Positions 52,206-61,358 of a stretch of DNA of 64,000 nt are shown in pieces (the first letter of the stretch is position 1; the number at the start of each line of letters is the position of its first letter). This DNA is from Parolsenella sp958406235 (GTDB taxonomy: Bacteria > Actinomycetota > Coriobacteriia > Coriobacteriales > Atopobiaceae): assembly GCF_039062465.1 (NCBI RefSeq), contig NZ_JBCLNF010000001.1, positions 124,001-188,000 of the forward strand, written 5' to 3'. Below the pieces are notes generated by a model, which ran no database searches, had not been told where the DNA came from, and was given only the letters and a program-made list of their open reading frames with translations. The translations under genes and the position numbers were made by a program.

Positions 52206-53299
52206 TACGCATGCTCCTTCTCGAACTCGGTCATGTAGTCGACGAGGGCGCGGACGCCTTCGACGGGCACTGCGTTGTAGACGCTCGCGCGCATGCCGCC
52301 CACGAGTCTGTGACCCTTCACGCCGGCGAGGCCGCGCGCGGTGGCACCGGCCACGAACTCGGCGTCGAGCTCCTCGCTGTTCGTGCGGAACGTGACGTTG
52401 GAGATCGAGCGGCTCTCCGGCTGGGCGTGGCCGTGGAAGACCTTGCTGTGGTCGAGGAAGTCATAGAGCAGGCCGCTCTTCTCGAGGTTGCGCTCGCGCA
52501 TGGCCTCAAGGCCGCCCTGCTCCTCTATCCAGCGGTAGACCTTGCCGCACAGGTAGATGCCAAAGGTGTTGGGCGTGTTGAGCATCGAGCCCTTCTCGGC
52601 CTGGGTGCGGTAGTCCATGTAGATGGGGCAGCTGGGGATGGCGGGGCCGTCCTCGATGAGGTCCTCGCGCACGATGACGACGGTCACGCCCGCGCAGCCG
52701 GCGTTCTTCTGGGCACCGGCGTAGAGCAGGCCGTATCGGGAGACGTCGATGGGTTCCGCGAGGAAGCAGCTCGAGACGTCGCCGACGAGCGGAAGCTCGC
52801 CGGTGTTGGGGATGTCGTGGAACTGCGTGCCGAAGATGGTGTTGTTCTGGCAGAAGTACAGGTAGTCATAGCCGTAGATCTCTGCGAGCTCGCCGACGCC
52901 GACGACGCTGGGCACGCGGTCGAAGTTGGTCCACTCGCTTGTGGCGATGACCTCGGCCTCGCCGTACTTGCGAGCCTCCTGGTATGCCTTCTTGGAGAAG
53001 TTGCCAGAGACGATATAGGCAGCACGGCCCGTTGCCATGAGGTTCATGGGGATGCCGGCAAACTGAAGCGTGGCGCCGCCCTGCAGGAAGAGGACCTTGT
53101 AGTCGCTGGGGATGTCGACGATGCGACGGAGGGTCGCCTCGGTCTCGTCGAAGATCTGCTGGTAGGTAGAAGATCGGTGGCTCATCTCGAGGACACTCAT
53201 ACCGCAGCCGCGGTAGTCGAGCATTTCCTCGGCGCACTCTGTGAGCACGCTTTCGGGCAGGGCCGAGGGCCCCGCTGCGAAGTTGAAGACGCGAGCCAT
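52205..53299 (-). CDS. serC: Phosphoserine aminotransferase SerC
   Basis: SerC converts 3-phosphohydroxypyruvate and glutamate to phosphoserine. The 364-residue protein begins MARVFNFAAGPSALPESVL and has SVLEMSHRSSTY near 36, LFLQGGATLQFA near 71, and the PLP lysine in LLYAGAQKNAGCAGV near 195. I use ATG 53299 with GGAGGTCAC upstream; a longer frame to 53371 has no ribosome site. It is first in the serC-serA-DUF1015 group. A serB-type phosphatase is not in the window. Confidence 0.95.
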   Translation of the reverse strand: MARVFNFAAGPSALPESVLTECAEEMLDYRGCGMSVLEMSHRSSTYQQIFDETEATLRRIVDIPSDYKVLFLQGGATLQFAGIPMNLMATGRAAYIVSGNFSKKAYQEARKYGEAEVIATSEWTNFDRVPSVVGVGELAEIYGYDYLYFCQNNTIFGTQFHDIPNTGELPLVGDVSSCFLAEPIDVSRYGLLYAGAQKNAGCAGVTVVIVREDLIEDGPAIPSCPIYMDYRTQAEKGSMLNTPNTFGIYLCGKVYRWIEEQGGLEAMRERNLEKSGLLYDFLDHSKVFHGHAQPESRSISNVTFRTNSEELDAEFVAGATARGLAGVKGHRLVGGMRASVYNAVPVEGVRALVDYMTEFEKEHA

Positions 53300-53593
53300 G
53301 TGACCTCCTTGCCGCCGGCGAACCGACGCCTCGTTGCCCCGCGGGATGTTGGGGCTAGTTGCAAGTGTCATTAGGATAGCCGTCTCCGGTAGTTTTTCGT
53401 GTTAAGCCTTGGTAACGGAGCCGGCGGGTTGGCGACGCGCGGGCTGGCGTGGGTGCGGGCTGGCGGGGGCGCTGGCGGGCGCGCGGGTGGCGAGCGGACT
53501 GGCGGCCTGCGGGTGGCGTGCGGCGCACGGCGCGTGCGCTGGCGGGTGGCCGGTAGTTGCTGGCGGAGAGCAACGTGGAACCAGTGCCTCCGC
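53300..53593. other. GC-rich simple-sequence spacer upstream of serC
   Basis: The part at 53411-53560 is made of GGCGGG/GTGCGGGCTGGC-type low-complexity repeats. An AT-richer piece (53355-53400) near serC could hold its promoter. No gene is seen. Confidence 0.4.
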
Positions 53594-54253
53594 CTATGAC
53601 TCGTCCGTGCTCTTGGCTTCGTCTAGGTAGCTGTAGAGGGTGTACTTCGAGATGCCGAAGTACTTGCAGACCTTCGGACCGCTCTTGGTGATGAGGAAGG
53701 CGCCCGTGTCGTTAAGGTAGCTGATGGCGCGCACGCGCTCCTCCTTGTTCATGAGGGCGGCTGGCTTGCCAACGAGCGCGACGCTCTGCTCGATGAGGTC
53801 GTCAAGCAAGTCCGCGACGTTCTTGACAATGGGCTCGGGGTCGCCGGTCGGGTCATCGTTGGGACCGATGCCGGTCAGCGCGGAGAGGGTGTCCGCGGCG
53901 GCGGAGATAAGCGTGATGTCATAGTTGATGCCGAGGATGCCGATGGGCGTGCCATCCTCGTCGCGGATGAAAACCGTGCTAGAACGCAGGATGCGGCCAT
54001 CGTCCGTCTTAGTGAGGTAGGCGAGACGGTCGTCGAGCTTGTGCAGGCGACCCGCCTTGACGGCCTCGAGGACGACGTGGCTGGGGCCGTCGCCAACGGT
54101 GCGGCCGGTGACGTGACCGTTCTCGATCGCGACGATTGAGCGACCTGGATCGGTCGTCTCCAGGTCATGGACGACAACCTCGCAGTTCGACCCAAACTGT
54201 ACGGCAATGGCGTGAGCGAGACGAGAGTAGAAGTCGACTTGGGTTGCGTCCAT
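53594..54253 (-). CDS. YheO-type PAS/HTH transcriptional regulator
   Basis: A 219-residue regulator. Residues 1-115 are a YheO-like PAS domain (CEVVVHDLE near 25, IVAIENGHVTGRTVG near 40, SSTVFIRDEDGTPIGILGINYD near 91). The C-terminal part is a helix-turn-helix of the HTH_22 type (about 165-215: ALMNKEERVRAISYLNDTGAFLITKSGPKVCKYFGISKYTLYSYLDE). Family members include repressors and activators of amino-acid and small-molecule use. It is divergent from the purine genes and the inverted repeat at 54297-54323 lies between them. It is a good candidate for the purine-sensing regulator, but the ligand is unknown. Confidence 0.88.
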   Translation of the reverse strand: MDATQVDFYSRLAHAIAVQFGSNCEVVVHDLETTDPGRSIVAIENGHVTGRTVGDGPSHVVLEAVKAGRLHKLDDRLAYLTKTDDGRILRSSTVFIRDEDGTPIGILGINYDITLISAAADTLSALTGIGPNDDPTGDPEPIVKNVADLLDDLIEQSVALVGKPAALMNKEERVRAISYLNDTGAFLITKSGPKVCKYFGISKYTLYSYLDEAKSTDES

Positions 54254-54608
54254 GAGAGGCCTTTCAAAAAGTTTAGGGTGAATCCGCTGGTCTCTCGACC
54301 GTTACACCGTATTGTAAACGGTCTACCTAACTTAAAGTATGGTACTAGATTACGACAAAAAATAAGTAAGGGAGAGCGATGCCGCGCGCGCTGACGGGTG
54401 ACTGGCCAGTGGCATCGGCAAGTGGGGGCCGCCTGGGTGATGTCTGACAGTCGCGCTGCCTGCCGCACCGTCTGTCGCGCCGCGCATCGCGCCGCTTGCT
54501 ACCCGCGCCGCTTGCTGCGCCGTCGACCGCGCCGCGCTACCCGCCGTACCGGCGCTCGTCGTCTTTATCGTTAAATACGCTCTGATTTAGGGCCAGAAGG
54601 AGCAAACC
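54254..54608. promoter_or_regulatory. Divergent control region of the purine cluster
   Basis: The AT-rich section 54297-54370 includes the inverted repeat and several possible -10 boxes. The middle is GC-rich (CGCGCCGC-type repeats), and TCTTTATCGTTAAATACGC close to guaD may hold its promoter. No gene is seen. Confidence 0.5.
54297..54323. promoter_or_regulatory. Candidate operator of the YheO-type regulator
   Basis: GACCGTTACA at 54297-54306 faces TGTAAACGGTC (54313-54323). The arms differ by one T. It is 44 bases upstream of the regulator start, fitting autoregulation. Confidence 0.55.
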
Positions 54609-55886
54609 ATGGATACCAAGTCCTTCGTTCTCAAGGGTAACGTCTGCTATAACACCACTCCGCAGGAGGTCGTCTGCGTGCCATCCGGTTACGCCGTGTG
54701 CGTCGAGGGCGTCTCCGCCGGCGTGTTTGCCGAGCTCCCGGAGGAGTTTGCCGTGCTTCCCCTCATCGATTGCGGCGACAACCTGATCATCCCCGGCATG
54801 ACCGACCTCCACATCCACGCCCCGCAGTATGCGTTCCGCGGCCTCGGCATGGACCTCGAGCTGCTCGATTGGCTCAACACCCACACGTTCCCGGAGGAGG
54901 CCCACTACGCGGACCTCGACTATGCCGGCCGTGCCTACGACATCTTCGCGGATGACCTGCGCCGTAGCGCCACGACGCGTGCCGTCGTCTTCGGCACGCT
55001 TCACGTTGGGGCGACCGAGCTGCTCATGGACAAGCTTGAGGCCTCCGGCATCACCTCCTACGTGGGCAAGGTGAACATGGACCGCAACGGTGGCGTTGAC
55101 CTCGAGGAGGACACTGCCCAGTCCGCGGCTGACACTCGCCGTTGGCTTGCCGACGTCGACGGTCGCTATGACCACACGGCGCCGATCATCACTCCGCGCT
55201 TCACGCCGAGCGTCACCGACGAGCTCATGGGCGAGCTCGCATCGATTCGCGACGAGTTTGGCCTGCCCGTCCAGAGCCACCTTTCCGAGAACCCCTCGGA
55301 GTGCGGCTGGGTCAAGGAGCTGTGCCCGTGGTCGAGCTGCTATGGCGACGCGTATGACCACTTCGGCATGCTGGGCGACCGCACCGTCATGGCCCACTGC
55401 GTCTATTCCGATGAGACCGAGACCGAGCTCCTACGCAGCACTGGCACGTATGTGGCGCACTGCCCGCAGAGCAATGCCCAGCTATCGAGCGGAATCGCGC
55501 CCGTTCGTCGTTACCTCGACCTTGGCATGAACGTTGGCCTCGGCACCGACGTGGCAGGTGGCGCGAACCTCTCGATGTTCCGCTGCATGGCGGATGCCGT
55601 GGCGGTTTCGAAGCTGCGCTGGCGTCTTGTCGACGATGGGCTTGCTCCTCTGACGACGCAGGAGGCTCTGTGGCTCGCAACGGTTGGTGGCGGCTCGTTC
55701 TTTGGTCGCGTAGGCTCTTTTGCCGAGGGCTACGAGTTCGACGCCCTCGTCCTCGACGATTCCGCGATTCGCACTCCGCGTGCGCTTGACGTTTGGGAGC
55801 GGGTCGAGCGCTACGTCTACCTTGCTGAGGAGGGTGGCTGCCTCGTGCGCAAATTTGTCTCCGGCCGCGAGATCGACCTCTCCTAG
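54609..55886 (+). CDS. guaD: Guanine deaminase-type amidohydrolase
   Basis: The enzyme would hydrolyse guanine to xanthine and ammonia. The 425-residue protein has the zinc-binding PGMTDLHIHAPQYAFRGLGMDLELLDWLNTHTFPEE block near residue 63, typical of guanine deaminase, then VQSHLSENPSE near 219, VMAHCVYSDE near 258 and GLGTDVAGG near 312 (metal Asp). Start ATG with AAGGAG upstream. A strong intrinsic terminator follows at once, so it is probably transcribed alone, although it belongs functionally to the downstream purine genes. The family call is good; the exact substrate rests on the conserved block and on context. Confidence 0.88.
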   Translation: MDTKSFVLKGNVCYNTTPQEVVCVPSGYAVCVEGVSAGVFAELPEEFAVLPLIDCGDNLIIPGMTDLHIHAPQYAFRGLGMDLELLDWLNTHTFPEEAHYADLDYAGRAYDIFADDLRRSATTRAVVFGTLHVGATELLMDKLEASGITSYVGKVNMDRNGGVDLEEDTAQSAADTRRWLADVDGRYDHTAPIITPRFTPSVTDELMGELASIRDEFGLPVQSHLSENPSECGWVKELCPWSSCYGDAYDHFGMLGDRTVMAHCVYSDETETELLRSTGTYVAHCPQSNAQLSSGIAPVRRYLDLGMNVGLGTDVAGGANLSMFRCMADAVAVSKLRWRLVDDGLAPLTTQEALWLATVGGGSFFGRVGSFAEGYEFDALVLDDSAIRTPRALDVWERVERYVYLAEEGGCLVRKFVSGREIDLS

Positions 55887-55895
55887 GAGGTCTGG

Positions 55896-55932
55896 CGCGG
55901 GTCCGTCCAGCTGGGCGGGCCCGCGGTTTTTG
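55896..55932 (+). terminator. Intrinsic terminator after guaD
   Basis: A stem from CGCGGGTCCGTCC to GGGCGGGCCCGCG (with G-U pairs) is followed by GTTTTTGG. Confidence 0.8.
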
Positions 55933-55968
55933 GTTCGTCTGGCCATCCGCCGTCTCGGCTTTTGCCTG

Positions 55969-56030
55969 AACCCACCTCTTGTAACGTTTCGGGGCCGAAA
56001 TCGACGGCGAACCCTTACAAGAGGTAGGTT
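55969..56030. repeat. Nested hairpin repeat family 2, copy d
   Basis: AACCCACCTCTTGTAA and TTACAAGAGGTAGGTT (one mismatch) enclose TTTCGG-GG-CCGAAA. This is the copy closest to the apparent family consensus. Confidence 0.8.
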
Positions 56031-56489
56031 TCGGCGAAGTGCGTCGGCCGCGCGCCGCGCCGGTCACGCCGTGCGCTGCCGCTGGGCCTTATGCCAGGCA
56101 ACTCGTCGTGCCACCTGGCCTTTGTCTCACGCTGACGAGCGCTCCAAACAATCTGTTTGGCTGTGGGCGAAACCGTTGGCCAGTATCGTGCGTTGTTGTC
56201 GCTTGTGAGCAACGAAACCCCAGCTAACTCGTGTGGCAATGCCGACTAAAAAAGATACCGTTCGCCGAAACGTCACAAATCGCTTGAATCGCGAACGCGG
56301 GGATAAACCTGCAGATATAACAAATAGTTAGGGCTAAAAACATAATGTACGTGCACTGCCGCTCGCCAGAGGAACGGCATGGGTTCGCGGATGAATGGCA
56401 ACAATGGGTTCAAGTCATGGTCACGAGGCCATGCTGCGCGCGGCGGGGGAGGGCCCGCCGGCGTTGCGCGAAACGGGGACACCCGCCCG

Positions 56490-56610
56490 CGCCGGGAGAC
56501 GACAGGTTCCGGCACCCAGCGAGACGGCAAGTCCGCCTGCGCCGGGAGACGGCACCGCCGCACGCCCGGCGAGACGGCACCCGCAAGCGCCACGCGAGAC
56601 GGAGCAATCC
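56490..56610. repeat. Degenerate GAGACGGCA repeat block upstream of ssnA
   Basis: GAGACGGCA or near-variants occur at least five times at irregular spacing of 20-35 bp, each followed by C/G-rich filler. This looks like a worn minisatellite in the long ssnA leader. Confidence 0.5.
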
Positions 56611-56686
56611 GTCAGCCGGAGTCCGGCCGCGCTTCCATCAAAGAGTTGCAGGTGACAAACCCCGCCTGCCCGTTGGAGGGAGCACT

Positions 56687-58039
56687 ATGCTGATCGTCGG
56701 CAATGGTCGTGTCATTACTCGCGACTCCAAGAACCCCTATCTCGAGCGCGGTGCTGTCGCCATCGATGGAGACACCATCTCCGCCATCGGCGATGAGGAG
56801 GAGCTCAAGGCCGCTAACCCTGGCTACGAGTACGTCGACGCCCACGGTGGCGTCATCATGCCGGGCCTCATCAACTGCCACACGCACATCTACTCCGGCC
56901 TCGCCCGCGGCCTTGCCATCGAGGGCTGCAACCCCACCAACTTCCTCGAGAACCTCGAGCAGCAGTGGTGGAAGATTGACGACAACCTCACGCTGGACGG
57001 CACCCGCGCCTCCGCCTACGCCACGATCCTCGACTCGCTTCGTGACGGCGTGACCACGATCTTCGACCACCATGCCAGCTTCTGCGAGATCCCCGGCTCC
57101 CTTTTTGCCATCAAGGACGTCGCCAAGGAGCTCGGCATGCGCTCCTGCCTCTGCTACGAGGTCTCCGATCGCCGCGGCGAGGAGAAGCGCGACCAGTCCA
57201 TCGCGGAGAACGCAGAGTTCGCGAAGTGGGCCCATGACGCCCGCGAGGCCGGTGACAACATGATTGCCGCGATGTTTGGCGGACATGCCACCTTCACCCT
57301 GTCAGACGAGACGATGGACAAGATGGCCGAGGCCAACGACGGGCTCACCGGATTCCACATCCACGTCTGCGAGGGCATGAACGACGTCTGGGACTCCCGT
57401 CTCAACCGTGGCGGCATCTCGCCCGTCGAGCGCCTGCTCCAGCACAACCTCCTCGGTCCGGACACCATGCTCGGCCACTGCATCCACGTGACGCCCGCCG
57501 AGATGGACATCATTCGCGAGTCCGGCACCTGGCTCGTCAACAACCCCGAGTCCAACATGGGCAACGCCGTTGGCTGCGCTCCCGTCCTCGAGTTCTTCCG
57601 TCGCGGCATCCCGGTCTGCATGGGCACGGACGCCTACACCCACGACATGCTCGAGAGCCTCAAGGTCTTCCTGATCATCCAGCGCCACAACGCCGCTATG
57701 CCCAACGTCGGCTGGGGCGAGGCCATGACCATGCTCTTCGAGAACAACGCCAAGATGGCCACGAAGTACTTCGGCCGCCAGCTTGGCATCCTCGCGCCCG
57801 GCGCCGCCGCTGACGTCATCGTCATGGACTACCCGGTCTTCACGCCTTTCTCGGACGAGAACATCGACGGCCACATGCTCTTCGGCATGATGGGCAAGAA
57901 CTGCCGCACCACCATTGTCAACGGCCAGGTCCTCTACAAGGACCGCGAGTTCGTTGCCTTCGACGAGGAGCGCATCAACGCCTGGACCCTCGAGCAGTCC
58001 AAGAAGCTCTGGGGCGACCTGAACCACCGCACCTACTAG
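56687..58039 (+). CDS. ssnA: SsnA-type aminohydrolase of purine catabolism
   Basis: A 450-residue amidohydrolase of the SsnA family, found in the anaerobic purine and ygfK gene clusters. Metal motifs are PGLINCHTHIYSGLARG near residue 59, FHIHVCEG near 222, GHCIHVT near 263 and CMGTDAYTHDM near 311. Start ATG 56687 follows TGGAGGGAG; the longer upstream frame is repeat sequence. A hairpin at 58053-58076 lies between it and ygfK. The reaction is not firmly established for the family; a deaminase or ring-opening step in purine breakdown is the usual proposal. Confidence 0.9.
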   Translation: MLIVGNGRVITRDSKNPYLERGAVAIDGDTISAIGDEEELKAANPGYEYVDAHGGVIMPGLINCHTHIYSGLARGLAIEGCNPTNFLENLEQQWWKIDDNLTLDGTRASAYATILDSLRDGVTTIFDHHASFCEIPGSLFAIKDVAKELGMRSCLCYEVSDRRGEEKRDQSIAENAEFAKWAHDAREAGDNMIAAMFGGHATFTLSDETMDKMAEANDGLTGFHIHVCEGMNDVWDSRLNRGGISPVERLLQHNLLGPDTMLGHCIHVTPAEMDIIRESGTWLVNNPESNMGNAVGCAPVLEFFRRGIPVCMGTDAYTHDMLESLKVFLIIQRHNAAMPNVGWGEAMTMLFENNAKMATKYFGRQLGILAPGAAADVIVMDYPVFTPFSDENIDGHMLFGMMGKNCRTTIVNGQVLYKDREFVAFDEERINAWTLEQSKKLWGDLNHRTY

Positions 58040-58052
58040 TTAGTCCTCCTTC

Positions 58053-58076
58053 GGGCCGGCGCAAGGGCGCTGGCCC
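58053..58076. terminator. Hairpin between ssnA and ygfK
   Basis: GGGCCGGCGC-AAGG-GCGCTGGCCC with one mismatch, without a T-run. It may be a partial terminator or an mRNA stability stem. Confidence 0.4.
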
Positions 58077-58241
58077 GTGGGCGTAGCCGGGCTGGGACCT
58101 GGCTGCGCGTTCTCGTCCGGGCGGGGTCTGGACGAGGGCAAGGCGGCCTCCGCGGGGCCGTCGCGCGGGCGTAGGCTCGCCCGCGTTATCCACACTCGCC
58201 ACGTCGCGCGGTCTCGACGGGGCAGGAGAGGAGCTCACACC

Positions 58242-61241
58242 ATGAGCGACGTCATGAGGCCGATCCCGTTCGCACAGCTGATGAACTGGATCATCACCGA
58301 GCACGCAGACAAGGGCAGCATCTTCGGCATCCGCAAGATCGTGCGTCACGAGGGCGGTGCCGACCCGATCTTCGCCGAGAAGATCGAGACGCCCTTTGGT
58401 CCCGCCGCTGGCCCGAACAGCCAGCTCGCCCAGAACATCGTCGCCTCCTACGTGGCCGGCGCCCGCTTCTTCGAGCTCAAGACCGTCCAGGTCATGGACG
58501 GCGAGGAGCTTTCCGCGTGCGTCAACAAGCCCTGCATCGTGGCTGAGGACGAGTGCTACAACTGCGAGTGGTCCACGGAGCTCACTGTTCCGCAGGCCAT
58601 GGACGAGTACATCAAGGCGTGGTGGGCCTGCAAGCTGCTTGCCCGCGAGCTCGGCCTTGGCGACCCGGACGGCTTCGTCTTCAACATGAGCGTGGGCTAT
58701 GACCTCGAGGGCATCAAGAGCCCCAAGGTCGACGCCTACATCGAGGGCATGAAGGACGCCTCCAAGACCGACGTCTGGGCGGAGTGCCAGGCCTGGGCCA
58801 GCGCCAACCTCAACCGCTTCGAGAACGTCGACCAGGCATTCGTCGACTCCGTGAGCCCGCACGTCTCCTCCTCCGTGACCGAGTCCACGCTCCACGGTTG
58901 CCCGCCGGCGGAGATCGAGCGCATCGCCACCTATCTCATCACCGAGAAGGGCCTCAACACCTACATCAAGTGCAATCCCACGCTGCTCGGCTATGAATAC
59001 GCTCGCGAGCGCCTCGATTCCCTTGGCTTCGACTACATCGCCTTCGACGACAAGCACTTCCGCGAGGACCTGCAGTGGGCGGACGCCATTCCCATGTTCG
59101 AGCGCCTCATCAAGCTCACCGCCGAGTGCGGCCTGTCCTTCGGCGTGAAGCTCACGAACACCTTCCCCGTCGACGTCACCCGCAAGGAGCTTCCGAGCGA
59201 GGAGATGTACATGAGCGGCCGTTCGCTGTTCCCGCTCACCATCCACCTCGCGCGCCGCATCTCCGAGCAGTTCGACGGCAAGCTGCGCATCTCCTACTCC
59301 GGCGGCGCTGACGCCCAGAACATTCGCGAGGTCTACGGCGCCGGCATCTGGCCCGTCACTATGGCCACGACCGTCCTCAAGCCCGGCGGCTACGAGCGCT
59401 TCTCTCAGATCGCCGGCCTTCTTACCGACGTCGCTCGCAAGGATGACGTCGACGTCGCCGCAGTCGCCGCTCTCGACGAGGCCGTCGCCGCCTCCCCGAA
59501 GTACAAGAAGCCCGTCAAGCCGATGCCGACCCACAAGCTCGACTGGCCGCTCCCGCTGACGAACTGCTTCACCTCGCCCTGCCGCAACAACTGCCCGATC
59601 GAGCAGGACATCCCGGCCTACCTCGCCGCCGTCGACGAGGGCAGGCTCGATGACGCCATCGCGATCATTGCCGAGCGCAACGCCCTGCCGTTCATCACCG
59701 GTAACCTCTGCCCGCATCCCTGCGGTGCCAAGTGCATGCGTGCCTTCTACGAGCCCGAGGGTGCCGCCATCCGCGCGAGCAAGCTGAAGGCCGCCCGCGG
59801 TGGCATCGACTCCCTGCTCGCCGCCATCAAGGCCGATGGCGTCAAGGCCGTCGACGGAGCCGCTGATCACAAGGTCGCCGTCATCGGTGGTGGCCCGGCT
59901 GGTCTTGCCTGCGCCTTCTTCCTCTCCCGCGCCGGCGCCGACGTCACGGTCCTCGAGCGCAAGGAGACCCTGGGCGGCGTCGCTCGCCACATCATCCCGG
60001 CGTTCCGCATCTCTGACGAGGACATTGACCGCGACGTCGAGCTCTGCCTCGCCTATGGCGCCAAGGTCAAGACCGGCGTCGAGGCCACGTCCGTCGCTGA
60101 GCTCAAGGCCGAGGGCTACACCGACGTCGTCGTCGCCTGCGGTGCCTGGGCTCCCGGCCACGTGGGCCTCGAGTACGGCGAGGAGATTGACGTCCTTGAG
60201 TTCCTCGGTGCCGCCAAGAGGGGAGAGGACCTCTCCGCCCTCGGCTCCGACGTCGTCATCGTCGGCGCTGGTAACACCGCCATGGACGCCGCCCGCGTCG
60301 CCAAGCGTCTCCCCGGCGTTGAGAACGTCCGCATCGTCTATCGCCGCACCAAGCGCTACATGCCCGCCGACGAGGAGGAGCTGGCCGAGGCTCTTGCCGA
60401 GGGCGTCGAGCTGTGCGAGCTGCTCGCCCCCAAGGGCCTCCGTGCTGGTGTCCTTGCCTGCGACAAGATGATTCTTGGCGAGCCTGACGAGTCCGGCCGC
60501 CGCAGCCCCGTCGCCACCGGTGAGGTCATCGAGGTCCCGGCCACGTCCGTGATCTGCGCCGTGGGCGAGCACATCGAGGGCTCCCTGTACGAGGCCGCCG
60601 GCGTCGAGGTCGACCGTCGCGGTCGTCCGGCCGGCTGCGCCACGGGCGTCGAGGGCGTTTGGGCCGCCGGTGACTGCCGCCGTGGACCCGCTCGCTTCGT
60701 TGACGCGATCGCCGATGCGCAGGAGGTCGCCAAGGGCATGCTCGGCGTCGACTTCTCCGCCTATGCCAGCGAGAACGTCCGCTCTGGTCACGAGGACGAG
60801 TGCTACGCCCGCAAGGGTGACCTGTGCCTCGGCTGCGCCGGCTGCTCCAAGAACTCCGGTTGCCTCGGCTGCGCCACCGTGTGCGAGGCCTGCTGCGACG
60901 TCTGCCCGAACCGCGCCAACGTCTCCATCGTCGTGCCGGGCCTCGCCCAGCACCAGGTCATCCACGTTGACGGCATGTGCAACGAGTGCGGCAACTGCGC
61001 CGTGTTCTGCCCGTGGAGCGGTCGCCCCTACAAGGACAAGCTCACGCTTTTCTGGAGCGCCGAGGACATGGGCAACTCCGAGAACCAGGGCTTCCTGGCC
61101 CAGCCCGACGGCACGTTCCTCGTGCGCGTTGGCGGCAAGACCGCTGCCTACGACGTCGATGACGCCGCCTGCGGCCTGCCCGAGGAGGTCCGCCTGACCA
61201 TCAAGGCCACGCGCGACTCCTACGGCTACCTGTTCGCCTAG
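58242..61241 (+). CDS. ygfK: YgfK-type flavoprotein (annotated elsewhere as putative selenate reductase subunit)
   Basis: A 999-residue multi-domain flavoprotein. Residues 1-400 are a dihydroorotate-dehydrogenase-like barrel (TPFGPAAGPNSQLAQN near 47, ESTLHGCPPAEIERI near 217, KLTNTFPVDVTRKEL near 303). About 445-510 holds the GltD-type Cys region CRNNCPIEQD...CPHPCGAKCMRAF. FAD Rossmann VIGGGPAGLACA is near 547 and NAD(P) Rossmann VIVGAGNTAMDAA near 674. The tail carries dense Cys groups, CLGCAGCSKNSGCLGC...CCDVC near 862 and CNECGNCAVFCPW near 912. It most likely moves electrons between NAD(P)H, FeS carriers and a purine intermediate. Start ATG has AGGAGAGGAG upstream. Confidence 0.9.
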   Translation: MSDVMRPIPFAQLMNWIITEHADKGSIFGIRKIVRHEGGADPIFAEKIETPFGPAAGPNSQLAQNIVASYVAGARFFELKTVQVMDGEELSACVNKPCIVAEDECYNCEWSTELTVPQAMDEYIKAWWACKLLARELGLGDPDGFVFNMSVGYDLEGIKSPKVDAYIEGMKDASKTDVWAECQAWASANLNRFENVDQAFVDSVSPHVSSSVTESTLHGCPPAEIERIATYLITEKGLNTYIKCNPTLLGYEYARERLDSLGFDYIAFDDKHFREDLQWADAIPMFERLIKLTAECGLSFGVKLTNTFPVDVTRKELPSEEMYMSGRSLFPLTIHLARRISEQFDGKLRISYSGGADAQNIREVYGAGIWPVTMATTVLKPGGYERFSQIAGLLTDVARKDDVDVAAVAALDEAVAASPKYKKPVKPMPTHKLDWPLPLTNCFTSPCRNNCPIEQDIPAYLAAVDEGRLDDAIAIIAERNALPFITGNLCPHPCGAKCMRAFYEPEGAAIRASKLKAARGGIDSLLAAIKADGVKAVDGAADHKVAVIGGGPAGLACAFFLSRAGADVTVLERKETLGGVARHIIPAFRISDEDIDRDVELCLAYGAKVKTGVEATSVAELKAEGYTDVVVACGAWAPGHVGLEYGEEIDVLEFLGAAKRGEDLSALGSDVVIVGAGNTAMDAARVAKRLPGVENVRIVYRRTKRYMPADEEELAEALAEGVELCELLAPKGLRAGVLACDKMILGEPDESGRRSPVATGEVIEVPATSVICAVGEHIEGSLYEAAGVEVDRRGRPAGCATGVEGVWAAGDCRRGPARFVDAIADAQEVAKGMLGVDFSAYASENVRSGHEDECYARKGDLCLGCAGCSKNSGCLGCATVCEACCDVCPNRANVSIVVPGLAQHQVIHVDGMCNECGNCAVFCPWSGRPYKDKLTLFWSAEDMGNSENQGFLAQPDGTFLVRVGGKTAAYDVDDAACGLPEEVRLTIKATRDSYGYLFA

Positions 61242-61313
61242 AAGCGAGATCCGGGCCGTCTCTTTTTCGGACGGTCCGTAAGGTCAGCCAAGTACGTATC
61301 GATTCAAGACCTG

Positions 61314-61341
61314 GGTGGCGCCGGGAGCGTCCGGCGCCACC
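61314..61341. promoter_or_regulatory. Hairpin in the leader of the ferredoxin gene
   Basis: GGTGGCGCCGG-GAGCGT-CCGGCGCCACC is a perfect 11-bp stem ending 18 bases before the ATG and just before the ribosome site GAGGGGAA. There is no T-run; it may set relative expression after ygfK. Confidence 0.45.
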
Positions 61342-61358
61342 TTCCGAGGGGAACGACC

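Larger units (their letters stand above)
55887..56686. other. 800-bp spacer between guaD and ssnA
   Basis: Contents in order: the guaD terminator, a family 2 nested hairpin (55969-56030), an AT-rich stretch (about 56245-56350, likely promoter region for ssnA), and a degenerate repeat (about 56490-56610). An in-frame extension of ssnA covers part of it but is low-complexity and not supported as coding. Confidence 0.55.

Noticed and set aside
56345..56686. N-terminal extension of SsnA by 114 residues
   Set aside because: The region is repeat DNA giving Arg/Pro/Ala-rich sequence with no family match. The ATG at 56687 has a good ribosome site and the normal SsnA start.
57975..60965. 996-codon open frame opposite ygfK
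   Set aside because: Antisense to ygfK, compositionally biased with no motif, and no ribosome site.
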